A DNA stretch of 64,000 nucleotides from Costus lasius (lineage: Eukaryota; Streptophyta; Magnoliopsida; Zingiberales; Costaceae), in NCBI GenBank assembly GCA_027563935.2, contig JANVAS020000222.1, positions 5,642,001 through 5,706,000 of the forward strand, written 5' to 3'. Made by a program: the position numbers and the translations under genes. The notes under the pieces are model-generated. The model saw only the letters and a program-made list of their open reading frames with translations. It did not search any database and was not told the DNA's origin. Positions within the stretch are counted from its first letter, which is position 1, and each line of letters starts with the position of its first letter. This document shows positions 1 through 11,166 of this stretch, one piece after another.

Positions 1-739
1 CAGCACAGCACACATCTAACATGGGCAGCCCACATAAGAATAAATAAACAAGCATATGCCACAATCAAACATGTGATCCTTTCAAGAAAATAAAATTTTT
101 GGAAAAACCCATTGGCATCAATTTTATTTTCCTTATATGCCCTACTACCTTACAACGGTCCATTACTAGGGATCCACTCATCCAACCTAGTTAGATCCAT
201 TGCCCTTGCATGCACCAAGTCGTAACTGACTTGAGTTGACCCAGTGGTCAACCATGCATGCGCCAGGGCTGAACGACCACTATGAGGTCTGGCAAGCGGG
301 TGTGACCCCGGGCCTAACTCATGTGCGTTCATTAGTTGTCTCAACCAGACATCGCTACACGCCTGTCTGCAGTCGACCTATAGCCACCAGGTGCTTGCGC
401 ACAGGTGCTATCTGGTCAACCCATCAAGGCTGTCAGATGGTCTGATCAGACTATCTGGATCTAACCTAGGGGATGACTTCAACCCTAATAACCCGTCTAA
501 GGGTTTAAAGTAAGGCCTTAGATCTAATGTGGAGTGCGCATGATACAAGTTTTTTGACAAAACAAAGACTTTAACAAGCGCCTACATAAACATGAAAATA
601 CACATGCGCCAACATCTAAAAAACTAGCATGTAGTTTCGCATGTGATGACAATTAGATCTATGCATCGCAAATAAGGATCACACAGTAACATGAAGCAAT
701 CATATGAACATACAATAACAACTTGCCTCTGATACCAAT
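1..739 (-). other. Ty1/copia family A leader (copia-3), partial
   Basis: Untranslated leader between the 5' LTR and gag of a minus-strand copia-A element whose coding part lies left of the window. It aligns by eye with the copia-2 leader from about 29466 to 30228: both share the motif cagcacagcacaca, the block around the conserved text gtgaccccgggcc, and the primer-site region. No open frame here is believable as a gene; short ORFs arise on both strands. Confidence 0.8.
726..737 (-). other. Primer binding site of copia-3
   Basis: The minus strand reads TGGTATCAGAGG, matching the initiator-methionine tRNA 3' end (TGGTATCAGAGC) except at the last base. It sits two bases inside the LTR border at 740, the same spacing as in copia-1 and copia-2. 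Confidence 0.75.
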
Positions 740-2594
740 TGAAAGTCCCCTAGAACTGAAGGGGGAAACCCTAATAGGAGGCGCAACAATGTTTTCTAGC
801 GGAATCTTAGGGTTTCAAAAGATCGAATGTAAGTTCATGTGATCAACTCCTTATAATGTATAAATCAGATTAGATTCATACCATTGCCATCGATCGGATG
901 GTGCCTTGGAAGGAAAGTCCCCTAGAACTGAAGGGGGAAACCCTAATAGGAGGCGCAACAATGTTTTCTAGCGGAATCTTAGGGTTTCAAAAGATAGAAT
1001 GTAAGTTCATGTGATCAACTCCTTATAATGTATAAATCAGATTAGATTCATACCATTGCCATCGATCGGATGGTGCCTTGGAAGGAAAGGCGCAAATGTT
1101 CCTTCTCCAAAGGTGACGCACACAAATGAATATGGCTTGCTCTTTTGAATCTTTGTGCTAGCAAAGCTCTTCAAAAGGTCCTTGATCGGTTGAAGGGAAT
1201 GAGATGAGAGTTCTCTCCTTTTCGAATCCTTCTCCAATGCGTGAAGAAGTCGCCACCCAAGGAAGCGCCGAAAAAAAAAGGTGAGAGGCGAGAATAGAGC
1301 ATGATAACCTCAACGTGAGGCGTGGTCACGATTTAGAAGTCATGGCTTCTAAAATTAGTAAACCACTTCTCCTCATGCGCCCATGAGTTTACCCAAGCGC
1401 AAATCTCTGATCTTTTGAACCATGCGCTCAAGTAATAAGCTGGTTCAATTAAATTTGGTTCAAATACCAAATTAAACCAAGCCCTCTGGTCTAGATCATA
1501 ATTAAACCCTAAGGCTCCAGATCTAACCGTTCATCTCTTGATGCTCCCGATCTCACTGATCTAGCATCTATTCTCTCGATCGAAGCTTACCGATCTCAAG
1601 CCCTAATCAATCAAACATGATCAGACCAGATCTCACTTACAATCAGAGATCAAATCCCTTTAAACTGAACCCAAATAATTCAGTCCACACGATCTGACTT
1701 AAGTAAGCCATATCATCAATTTGTGCGACCCTGAGGGTTTCCTTTAAATGTCGGTAACGATAACTCACGTTATCACGATCAGTGAGGGGTATCTAGCAAC
1801 ACATCACTGTCTCCCGATATAAAGGAAAGAGTCTTCCAAGACTACACCCAAACCACAGCACAAGTGTGAATCCAATTCACAAGGCATGCAAATTTCCTTT
1901 GCCACTGGATGTTCTTATTGGACAAGCGTGTCAAGCTTGTAGCTCCAATATGATGAGCATGATTAGATCAGATGATCATAGTCATCTGGGTATGGCCATA
2001 CACTTTCTCAATCATCTCATCCAGGGGGGCCCTTTAGAACATCACACTCCTTAAACAAGGAGACGGCAATCCTATATCTATCACTAGTGCCCTAACCTGA
2101 TTCAAGCTCACCATCCAAGATAGTCTATAACCATTATGTTTCAAATGATATTGAACTACCTCAAAACAATGACAATCATCATTTAGAAAACACAAGTGAT
2201 CTCAAGTCAGAGGAAATGTGCCACTTGTCGCATTCAAGGATTATTCATATTGTGACAAGCAATTGAATATCCTAGTAGGGTCTGTCTAGTACATCCAATG
2301 TACCCATGGGTCTACATCTTATTCCATGCTCGAAGCATCCTATAAGATTAGAACACATATTAGTCTTAACCATATCAAGGCTGTCTCATGTTCACCAAGA
2401 TATATCAACTAAGGACTTAACTGCATGTCAGCCTAGCTGAACAGCTTTGAGACATTATTCAGAAGTACACTTATTGCAGCAGACAATGTAACAAACTGAA
2501 TAACAACCATGCCTTTATAAACATAAGAGTTTATTACATGATACTGATACATTCCCAAGGCCTCAAACATTAGCCTTAAGGGCATACCCCAACA
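740..2594 (-). repeat. 5' LTR of copia-3 (family A)
   Basis: LTR on the minus strand with TG...CA ends: plus-strand text starts tgaaagtcccc and ends cataccccaaca. It is 1,855 bp, against 1,687-1,716 bp in copia-1 and copia-2, the excess being mostly a 172-bp tandem duplication at its primer-site end. Beyond 2594 lies family-B LTR sequence, so the element jumped into a family-B LTR. The five bases 2595-2599 (taagc) should be its TSD, but the partner is outside the window. Confidence 0.85.
742..1085. repeat. 172-bp tandem duplication inside an LTR
   Basis: Units 742-913 and 914-1085 are identical apart from about one base (gatcgaatg versus gatagaatg). The repeat starts two bases inside the LTR end. 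Each junction carries the pentamer gaaag (741-745, 913-917, 1085-1089), so slippage or template jumping at this short homology is a simple origin. Confidence 0.9.
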
Positions 2595-3379
2595 TAAGCA
2601 GTGAGTGGCACCTAGCAGTGCATCGCTGTTACCCAAGTCATCGAAATGGATATCGACATCGACATCCCCATCATCGCAACTAGGTATAGATGCATTACAG
2701 TCTCTTTGCCAAACTGATACCTGATTGAACAAGTGTGACACCACTTATTTTCACCCAATCTCGTGGTCATGACTAAATCAGGTTTTCACCTGGGTATGGT
2801 CATACACTTTCAGTCATAGAACCATAGGGGGGCCCCATGGATATCAAACTTCCCTCAAGAAGGGGCAAATGCTCTGTCTATCCATTGACCTTCTCATATG
2901 GGTCGTGACATACTCAATAACAACCATTATGACCTCTCAACTACGGTGAGGTGTTAGGTTGCATCAAAGTATATCCCTAACCATATAGAAGAGTCAATGA
3001 CCTCAAGTAAAGGGATCAATACATCTCCTATCACTTGTGAGGATAACTCATGACATCGAGTCTTAGCCTCACAGTGGGTCGCTCTAGTATATCCATAACT
3101 AATATACTCATATGACTATGTTAGCACCTCGTGCCTAACCAGCCCAGATACCAATCTCACATGTACGAAAGCTGCCCCATATCCACTTAGGTACTTGACT
3201 GGGGACAACAGTTTAAGCACATATCCAATCTATCTACAGGGACATTATCTTGCAAGTACACAATCGCAAATGTAAACAAAACATGATAATGACAATGCCA
3301 GAATGATATATAAGAAATGTCAATGTCAAGTAGAACAAAAGATAGACCCAAAATAGGTCCTAGGGCATATACACCAAAA
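2595..3379 (-). repeat. Family-B copia LTR, truncated
   Basis: This piece aligns with 33718-34493, the right half of the other family-B LTR, at roughly 90% by eye (shared block gtggcacctagcagtgcatcg and on to the end). Its left part is separated by the copia-3 insertion. The terminal CA appears decayed to AA at 3378-3379. Confidence 0.75.
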
Positions 3380-3431
3380 ATAAAAGCATTAAGAAACATC
3401 GTTCAATGATTACAAGTCGCTTTGATACCAC
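3380..3431 (-). other. 52-bp leader remnant with primer site, between two family-B LTRs
   Basis: All that separates two family-B LTRs. Positions 3419-3430 read, on the minus strand, TGGTATCAAAGC, the initiator-Met tRNA primer site with one mismatch, one base from the LTR that starts at 3432. Gag-pol of this unit is completely gone. Confidence 0.65.
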
Positions 3432-4425
3432 TGTTGGGAAACACCAAGGATTTTAAAATTTTATTACATGTACTTTTGGGAAACCCTGGGGATATTTGAC
3501 AATTTTTTAATAGAGATTACATTTGCACAACGGAAGAATATCCCCGAAACAGGCCGGTCCCAAAAACCCAGTGAAGATCGTCTTGCGAGGGAGTCGACAC
3601 GATGAGATAGTAAATACCTTAGGACCAAGATGAGGCCAATGTCGAGGTAGGCGCCCAAGTGTTCGCCTCTGTAGTTTCGCACACACGGATGCCTTGAGCT
3701 CTCTTATTCCATGCCCGGAGCTAGCCTCGGGAAGAAGATCCAAGCCTTTGTTCACCTTCTTCAAAGCTTGCGCCTCCTCCAAGGATCATGCACCAATGAA
3801 GAAGATGAGGAGATGAAGAAGACGCCAAGTCTTCCTCCAAGTTGCGCCAAGAGCAGGAGATGGAGAGGACTTGTGGCTAGGAAGAAGAAGATGGATTGCA
3901 CCACTTGAACCCTTGCTCTTGCCCTTCGCCCTTTGCTCACGCCAAGAGAATAATTGCATTATGAGCCTCTCGCATATCCTAGATATATAGAGGCTTGAGG
4001 GGCAGAAAAACAAGGGTTGGCCGCAACTCATGAAGGAATATGCGGCTAGGGTATGTGGGGAGAGGAAATTAGGGTTTGAGGTAAGGAAGGTCTCCAAGAC
4101 TTTGCCATAAGCCTCATCCTCTCTTCCATATGCGCCTAGGACTTTCCTAATATGTCCTCCAAGCCATATCAGCCCCAAGACTTGCCATAGAGGCAAGCAT
4201 AACATCCAAGTATGAAAGGGGAGGCACCTAAAGCTTTCTAATGAAGCAAAAGCGCCAACTTCTCCCCATTATACCCATGGGCGCCAATGGGAGAAGTTTT
4301 CTTCCCATTATACCCTTTTAGCCCATTGTTACTACGTGACAAGTTATTATTGGGCCACATTGGATAATAAGCTAGCCAAAACTTCATTACAAAGGTTGAT
4401 TAAGCCATTGGATCCAATCGAATGC
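3432..4425 (-). repeat. Family-B copia LTR, left half
   Basis: Starts tgttgggaaacacc at 3432 beside a primer site. It is interrupted at 4425 by the gypsy element and resumes at 33469; together the halves make about 2,019 bp. Short ORFs on both strands (for example 3786-4205) are not supported as genes. The sequence includes many gcgcc-rich words as in family-A LTRs. Confidence 0.7.
4421..4425. repeat. Left target-site duplication of the gypsy element (AATGC)
   Basis: AATGC directly precedes the LTR start TGTAACATCCC at 4426. The same five bases follow the far LTR end at 33464-33468. This fixes the element borders across 29 kb despite two nested insertions. Confidence 0.95.
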
Positions 4426-4596
4426 TGTAACATCCCACATTCTTAACCCCAAACAAATGGCACAATTCACAAATGATACAGGATGTTTCATATAAGATCG
4501 ATCATATGCTAGGTAAAACCGAGTTCAAGAAAAACACGATCTGAAAAATTTCCATAAATCCATACACACAAATTCACAAAACTCAAATCTCATAAG

Positions 4597-4752
4597 GGTA
4601 CCTGCCACCACGCAATCCTTGCACTAGACATATGCAAGGCAATAGTTATATCAAAACCGATTCAAATTCATAAAATCCATAAAGGTACCTGCCACCAGGC
4701 AATACTTGCACTAGACATATGCAAGTTACAGGGTATATCAAAACCGATTGCA
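4597..4752. repeat. 87-bp direct repeat in gypsy LTR
   Basis: Two copies with starts 87 bp apart (4597 and 4684), the second shorter. They share ggtacctgccacca, cttgcactagacatatgcaa and tatatcaaaaccgatt. The same pair occurs in the other LTR at about 21470-21625. Confidence 0.85.
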
Positions 4753-5414
4753 CAGAATATACAACAAGCCGAAATTCAAAACAAAATCACAAAATCGATT
4801 TTATAAACTCATACCAAACACCGAAACCAGGCTGAAGCCCGCGGTGACACAAAAATCAAACTCATAAGACTGCCATAACTGGCAACATACTTCACATAGC
4901 CTCATGATTCACATAGTTCATATAGTTTATGTTAAGGCCACAACCGGCCCCAAGAATTAAGCATAAAAATTCTTAAAACAGCAAACAGCATAATTATCCA
5001 CGCCAATGCACTCAAGACATGCGCCCCTGCTCTATGCCTGAAAATAGTGAGGGGTGAGCTACACAGCCCAGTGAGTGGATAGTCTAAATCGACCATCCAT
5101 AACATACATTCAAAAATATAGGCAGATTATTTTTAAAAATATTTAACAGAACATTATGTCAACATATAACAAAATAAAGAAACAGAAGTCATATAGACAG
5201 TTAAATGTACACACTAGCATATAACAAATTCAGGTTCTAGAGTTTTACTCTAACCCAATTAAACACATATATTCTAAACCAACTAAACACACCATACTTA
5301 ATTAACCTAGTTGTCCAGCATAATCAGTAGTGACCAATATGGTCTAACCCGGCTTGGCCAAAGCACTGGGAGCTGCAAATCACATGCAACACATAAACAT
5401 GGATAGTGAGTAGA

Positions 5415-5693
5415 ATCAAGAGGTGGCCCCCGCCAGGTCACGACGTGGCACTTTGCTCTATCACCCCATAACACATCAGAGTGATGACATCAAGAGGTGG
5501 CCCCTGTCTGATCAAGACATGGCACTTTGCGTCTTATATCACCCCGTCACATAAAAGAGTAATGACATCAAGAGGTGGCCCCTGTCTGATCAAGACATGG
5601 CACTTTGCGTCTTATATTACCCCATCACATAAAAGAGTAATGACATCAAGAGGTGGCCCCTGTCTGACCAAGACATGGCACTTTGCGTCAAAA
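5415..5693. repeat. 78-bp minisatellite in gypsy LTR (four units)
   Basis: Units start at 5415, 5489, 5567 and 5645, each opening atcaagaggtggcccc and containing tggcactttgc. The first is 74 bp and more diverged, the next two are 78 bp, and the last is partial. Because 78 is a multiple of three the repeat leaves a frame open on the plus strand, producing a 26-residue peptide repeat that I do not regard as a gene. A second copy lies at 22288-22566. Confidence 0.9.
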
Positions 5694-5995
5694 CCCGTTC
5701 TCCCAAAAGGTTCCTACTGGACAACAGACATATCTTATTTCATATTTCACATAGGTGAACATATTTCACAAAGGTGGACTCCTAAGTGTCAACTAGACTC
5801 TAGGATAGTCATCACAAAAATCATATCGGGCAGGCTGAACATCAACCCCCATCACAAAAATCATAATAGGCAGGCCGAACATCAGCCCCCTCACATATCA
5901 AATACAGGGCTGAAATTCAAACCCTTCACATATCACATAAGGACTATCCTATGAGTACACTGTTACACTTAGCCATAGTCCTAACCAACACATAA

Positions 5996-6153
5996 CACAT
6001 AATATTCAAAATTCTCATAATCACATAATTTTCAAAAATCTCATAACCACATAATGTTCACAATTTACATAACAACATAATATTCCAAAAATCACATAAA
6101 CACCTAATATTTAAAAATCACACAATTACATAATATTAACAATCATATAATGT
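5996..6153. repeat. 26-27-bp A+T-rich tandem repeat in gypsy LTR (six units)
   Basis: Units begin at 5996, 6022, 6048, 6074, 6101 and 6128 around the core cacataatattca. They are degenerate between units but conserved between the two LTRs (copy at 31997-32154). Confidence 0.8.
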
Positions 6154-7462
6154 AGTGTGGTCCTTAGGTTTCATGCTGATTAGTTCAGTCAAACTTGCTA
6201 GGTTATCATCCAAATTTCTCAAACAATTTCTCAATAATGCAGTTAACAAGCATCCATAAAAATTAACATAAAACTAAAACATGTAGTCATACAAACTATC
6301 CATAAAATTAACAAAAATTAAAACATGTATTCATACCAACTATTTTACAAATCTCTACATATAAACCACGGTTAACATAACATACTATCTATTAAATTTT
6401 ACACCTTGAATTAACATGAATTTCATGCTCAAACCATTGGTCTAAAACTTCCGAATTTCCATAATTTAATACCTTAAATTTCATATTACCAACTTTCGGA
6501 TTTCATAAAGAAAATCATCAAAATTTCGGTTTTCATGCATATTATCAAGAATTTGGTCTTCATAAATAATATCAAGATTTCGGATTATCATGAATAATTA
6601 TCAAAGATTCGGTTCACATGAAGAAACATCTTGAATTTGGTTTACATGAAAAATACATCTTGAGTTTCGGTTTTAACATGATAAAAATTCCAATAATTCA
6701 ATTGTATCAAGTCACAAACACAACCAAACTAATAGATCAAATAAGACATTCCACTCACCTTGAACCGTGAACACCAAGGTGAAAAACCCTCCAACAATTT
6801 CGTCTAAAGCCTTTAAGCCGCCCAAAAATCTTCAAGAACTCGCCAAGGAAGTTTCTTCACTTCAAGGAAAATCACCAAGGGAAGAAGATGAAGAAAATCA
6901 CCTCAAAATTCCAAGAACACCAAAGTCGCCTCCTTCTTCCTAGCCGTCGCCCAAAGTTTTCTCTCAAGCCAAAATCTCGCCCAAAAACTCCACCCTAACC
7001 GAAATACTAATTTGAATTTTCGGTTTTTAATTCCTTAACCCATTGACCCATTAATTCAATTAGGTTTTACCCATTTAACTAACTAATTTCGAATTTTAAA
7101 TCTAATTTAAGTGTAACCCAATAACCCTTAGTTTAAGTGAACATCCAATAAGAGTTTAAATTAACATCCAATTAATTACTTCACTTAAACGCAAAATCCA
7201 ATAAGGATTTAATTAATATCCAATAAGGTCTAATTAATTTATCCTAAATTAACAACCAATAATCAACCATTAATCTCTAATTAATTTACCATAAATTAAC
7301 AACCAATATAAATCACAAATCAAATAATTACAAATTAACAATCAATAAGCCAGTTAATTAGCATCCAATAATTTTATTTAAATCATAATGAATTATCACA
7401 GCTAATGATTTTATTTAAATCCAAATAATGCTTACCAGGACTTAAGATCCTTGGATCTTACA

Positions 7463-7475
7463 TCCCTCCCTCCTT
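7463..7475 (-). other. Polypurine tract of the gypsy element
   Basis: The minus strand reads AAGGAGGGAGGGA immediately before the 3' LTR. This is the expected plus-strand primer for reverse transcription. Confidence 0.85.
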
Positions 7476-7491
7476 ATAAAGCTTTAGTCCT

Positions 7492-9436
7492 CTAAAGCTC
7501 AGCATCCATATCATCAAAGAGGTAAGCATAAAATTTCCTCATATCAGCTTCAGTCTCCCATGTCGCCTCCTCAACTGACTGATTTCCCCAGATAACCTTT
7601 ACCAATGGTATAGTCTTGTTCCTCAGAACTTTATCCTTTCTATCCACAATCCGAAGAGGTCTTTCCTCAAAAGTCAAATCACTCTGAATCTGAAGAGGTT
7701 CCAACTCCAACACATGAGATGGATCAGGATGATATTTCCTCAAAGCAGAGACATGGAATACATTATGCACATGATCCATAGCAGGAGGTAAAGCCAATCG
7801 GTAAGCCACTGGACCAACTCTCTCAATAATATCAAAAGGGCCTACAAACCTAGGGCTCAACTTGCCCTTTTTGCCAAACCTCATAACACCCTTAGTAGGT
7901 GACACCTTCAAGAACACATGATCCCCTACCATAAACTCCAAGGAACGACGACGGTCATCAGCATAACTCTTCTATCTGTCCCGAGCAATTTTCAGTTTAT
8001 CCCGGATCTCTCTGACCTTATCAGTAGTCTCCTGTACTGCATCAGATCTCAAAATCATTCTGTCACCAGTTTCCTCCCAACACAAGGGAGTCCTACACCT
8101 TCTCCCATACAAAGCCTCATAAGGAGCCATCTGAATACTGGAGTGGAAGCTATTATTATAAGTAAACTCTATCAAAGATAGATCCCGGTTCCACTCAGAA
8201 CTCCAATCAACCACATAGGCTCTCAACAAATCTTCTAGAGTCTGTATAGTACGCTCCGTCTGGCCATCAGACTGAGGATGGTATGCTGTACTAAAACTCA
8301 ACTTAGTACCCAAACCCTCCTGTAAGCTCTTCCAAAATCTGGACAAAAATCGAGAGTCCCTATCAGACACAATATCGACCGGCACTCCATGTAATCTGAC
8401 TATCTCATCAATGTACAATCTGGCCAGCCTCTCTAAAGAATAAGTCATCTTGATCGGAAGAAAATGGGCTGATTTAGTAAGTCTATCAACAATCACCCAA
8501 ATAGCATCATGACCCAATCTGGTTCTGGGCAAACCACATACAAAATCCATACTGATGCATTCCCACTTCCACTCAGGAATAGGAAGAGGCTGCAACAAAC
8601 CACCAGGCTTCTGATGTTCAGCCTTTACAGTCTGACAGGTTAAACACCTAGAGACAAAATCAGTTATTTCTTTCTTCATACCCGGCCACCAAAAACTTTT
8701 CTTGAGGTCCTGATACATCCTTGTCACACCAGGATGTAGAGAATATTTGGAGTTATGGCTGTCCTCCAATATTTCTTTCCTCAAGCTCGGTTCCTCAGGG
8801 ACACATACCCTTCCACGAAACCGAATAATACCATCATCAGACAGGCTAAAATCCTGAACTGCGCCATCAACCAGACTAACCCTGATCTGAACTAATCTCG
8901 GATCCACAGACTGCTGATCTCTGATCTTCTGCAACAAAGCAGACTGTACTCTGAGAAAAGCCACATAACCCGACTGAACTCTAGGAGTAACACTGATCCT
9001 GAGATCGCTGAACTCCTGCAGTAACCGCCACTCACTGACTCGTAAAGCAGCTACTGAAGTAACTGGATGTCTGCTCAGAGCATCCGCCACCACATTGGCC
9101 TTTCCAGCCTGATACTGAATGGAGAAGTCATAGTCTTTGATCAACTCCATCCATCTTCTCTGTCTCATGTTCAAGTCCTTCTGAGTGAAGATATACTTGA
9201 GACTCTGGTGATCAGTGAACAGATCAAACTCTTGACCCAACAAATAGTGACGCCATATCTTCAGAGCAAAGACTACGGCCGCCAACTCTAAGTCATGAGT
9301 AGGGTAGTTCAATTCATACTCCTTCAGTTGTCTCGAAGCATAGGCTACTACAGAACCCTTCTGCATCAAGACACAACCCAACCCTTTGCCAGAAGCATCT
9401 GTATAAACAGTAAACCTTTCCCCATTACTAGGTATA
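7492..9436 (-). pseudogene. Gypsy pol, 3' part: RNase H, integrase, chromodomain-like tail
   Basis: C-terminal half of the gypsy polyprotein, reading in from copia-1 at 9436 in the same frame as the half at 18525-21172. Numbering from the Met at 9381: RNase H about 1-105 ([17 protein letters not shown]); integrase zinc finger H209, H216, C246, C249; integrase catalytic D279, D340 and E376 all present. A TAG stop at 7972-7974 sits ten codons before the downstream part at 7492-7941, where the plus-strand context is consistent with a single C-to-T change of CAG. Downstream are the GPFDII region and a chromodomain-like segment (IPLVKVIWGN...EEATWE). Termination at the TAG would give integrase without its targeting tail. 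The coding ends at TGA/TAG near 7492, 17 bp from the polypurine tract. Confidence 0.9.
9432..9436. repeat. Target-site duplication of copia-1 (GTATA, left copy)
   Basis: GTATA precedes TGTTGGGG at 9437 and follows the far LTR end at 18520-18524. Removing the element and one copy keeps the gypsy frame, which confirms the borders. Confidence 0.95.
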
Positions 9437-11152
9437 TGTTGGGGTATGCCCTTAAGGCTAATGTTTGAGGCCTTTGGGATTGTATAAGTATCATGTAATA
9501 AACTTTTGTGTTTATAAAGGCATGGTTATTATTCAGGTTGTTACCTTGTCTGCTGTAATAAGTGTACTACTGAATAATGTCTCAAAGCTGTTCAGCTTGG
9601 CTGACATGCTCTATGTCCTTAGTCGAGATATCTTGGTAAACATGAGACAGCCTTGATATGATTGAGACTAATATGAGTGCTAATCTTATAGGATGCTTCG
9701 AGCATGGAATAAGATGTAGACTCATGGGTACATTGGATGTACTGGACAGACCCTACTAGGATATTCCATTGCTTGTCACAATGTGAATATTCCTTGTAAG
9801 CACTAAGTGGCACATGTCCTCTGACTTGAGATCATTTGTGTTTCTAAATGATGATTGTCATTGTCTTGAGGTAGTTCAATATCATTTGAAACATAATGAT
9901 TATAGACTATCTTGGATGGTGAGCTTGAATCATGTTAGGGCACTAGTGATAGACATAGGATTGCCGTCTCCTTGTTTAAGGAGTGTGATGTTCTAAAGGG
10001 CCCCCCTTATATGAGATGATTGAGAAAGTGTATGGCCATACCCAGATGACTATGTTGATCTGATCTAATCATGCTCATTGTATTGGAGTAACAAGCTTGA
10101 CTCGCTTGTCCAATAAGAACATCCAGTGGCAAAGGATGCTTGTATGCCTTGTGATGTTGATTCACCTTGTGCTGTGATTTGGGTGTAGTCTTGGAAGACT
10201 CTTTCCTTTATATCGGGAGACAGTGATGTGTTGCTAGATACCCCTCACTGATTGTGATAACGAGAGTTATCGTTACCGACATTTAAAGGAAACCCTTAGG
10301 GTCGCACAATTTGGTGATATGGCTTACTTGAGTCAGATCGTGTGGACTGGATTGTTTTGATTCAGTTTAAAGGAGTTTAAACTCTGATTGTAAGTGAGAT
10401 CCAGTCTGATCATGTTTGATTGATTAGGGCTTGAGATCGGTAAGCTTCGATCGAGAGTGTGGATGCTAGATCGGTGAGATCAAGAGCATCATGAGATGTA
10501 CGGTTAGATCTTGAATCTTCATGGTTCATAGAGATTTAGACCATGGCTTGGGTTGGTTCTTTTGGTCTTTGGACCAATTGGAATTGAACCGAATTCAATT
10601 GATCCGGTTCACATTTGTGTTCGATTGGTTCAATTGAATTGGCGTTGGGGATAAGTTCACAAGACATGAACGCATGTCTTGATGACTTTCCTTAATGGGA
10701 AGTCTTGAAAACGCCTAACGCCAAATAACGCAAAAGCTTAATGTTCCTTGTGTCTTTCGAAGCTCTCTCTCGTGGGTGGTGTGTGGACGATCTTGGAGAA
10801 GAGCTCTCGGCGACAAGGAAGAACATCTCATCTCCTCAACACCAAAGGGCACCTTGGCAATTGTTGCTAGCACATCAAGTTGCGCAAGAAGTAAGCCTTC
10901 ATCCTTTGTGTGTGTCTTCTTTGGAGGAGAGCCCTCTTCGGCCTCTAGCTTCCAAGCCGCCACCCTTACATGGCTATGGTAAAAGATCTCAAACTTGATC
11001 TTTGGTTAATTATAAAGTTGATCATTTACATGAGTTCATGCAAACGATTTTATTGAAACTCTAGAAGAATACATTTCCGCATGTTCTAGGGTTTGCCTCC
11101 CTCTTGAAAGGGGTTTTTCATGCTTGCGCTCCCCCTTGAAGGGGACCCTTCA
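9437..11152 (+). repeat. 5' LTR of copia-1
   Basis: 1,716 bp, TGTTGGGGTATGCCC...GACCCTTCA. It differs from the 3' LTR (1,708 bp) by about three single bases (near 9642, 10667 and 11097) and one complex indel near 10990-11007. The LTR also carries the inverted repeat AGTCTT/AAGACT (about 10188-10201) and GATAAC/GTTATC (10256-10271), both conserved in the other family-A LTRs. Confidence 0.95.
10207..10213 (+). promoter_or_regulatory. Possible TATA box of the copia-A LTR promoter
   Basis: TTTATAT about 770 bp into the LTR, kept in the 3' LTR (17582-17588) and, as ATATAAA, in the minus-strand LTRs (23702-23708, 31138-31144). A mid-LTR position suits a U3/R border. TTTATAAAG at about 9511-9519 is a rival, so this is only a candidate. 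Confidence 0.35.
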
Positions 11153-11154
11153 AT

Positions 11155-11166
11155 TGGTATCAGAGC
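11155..11166 (+). other. Primer binding site of copia-1
   Basis: TGGTATCAGAGC, the exact complement of the initiator-Met tRNA 3' end, two bases after the LTR. Confidence 0.95.

Larger units (their letters stand above)
4426..7462 (-). repeat. 3' LTR of the gypsy element
   Basis: Uninterrupted 3,037-bp LTR, TGTAACATCCC...TTGGATCTTACA, A+T-rich. It contains three families of internal tandem repeats (listed separately). It is collinear with 21299-22792 plus 31921-33463, which also sum to exactly 3,037 bp. Confidence 0.95.

Noticed and set aside
3786..4205. 139-codon minus-strand frame in the family-B LTR
   Set aside because: Chance frame in noncoding LTR sequence, with no domain and no matching frame in other copies.
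5415..5693. CRISPR-like array
   Set aside because: Units are directly adjacent and 78 bp long with no distinct spacers, and the context is a plant LTR.
5481..5954. Open frame of 157 codons with 26-residue repeats (also at 22354-22806)
   Set aside because: It is the 78-bp LTR minisatellite read in frame, on the strand opposite to the element, with no recognisable domain.
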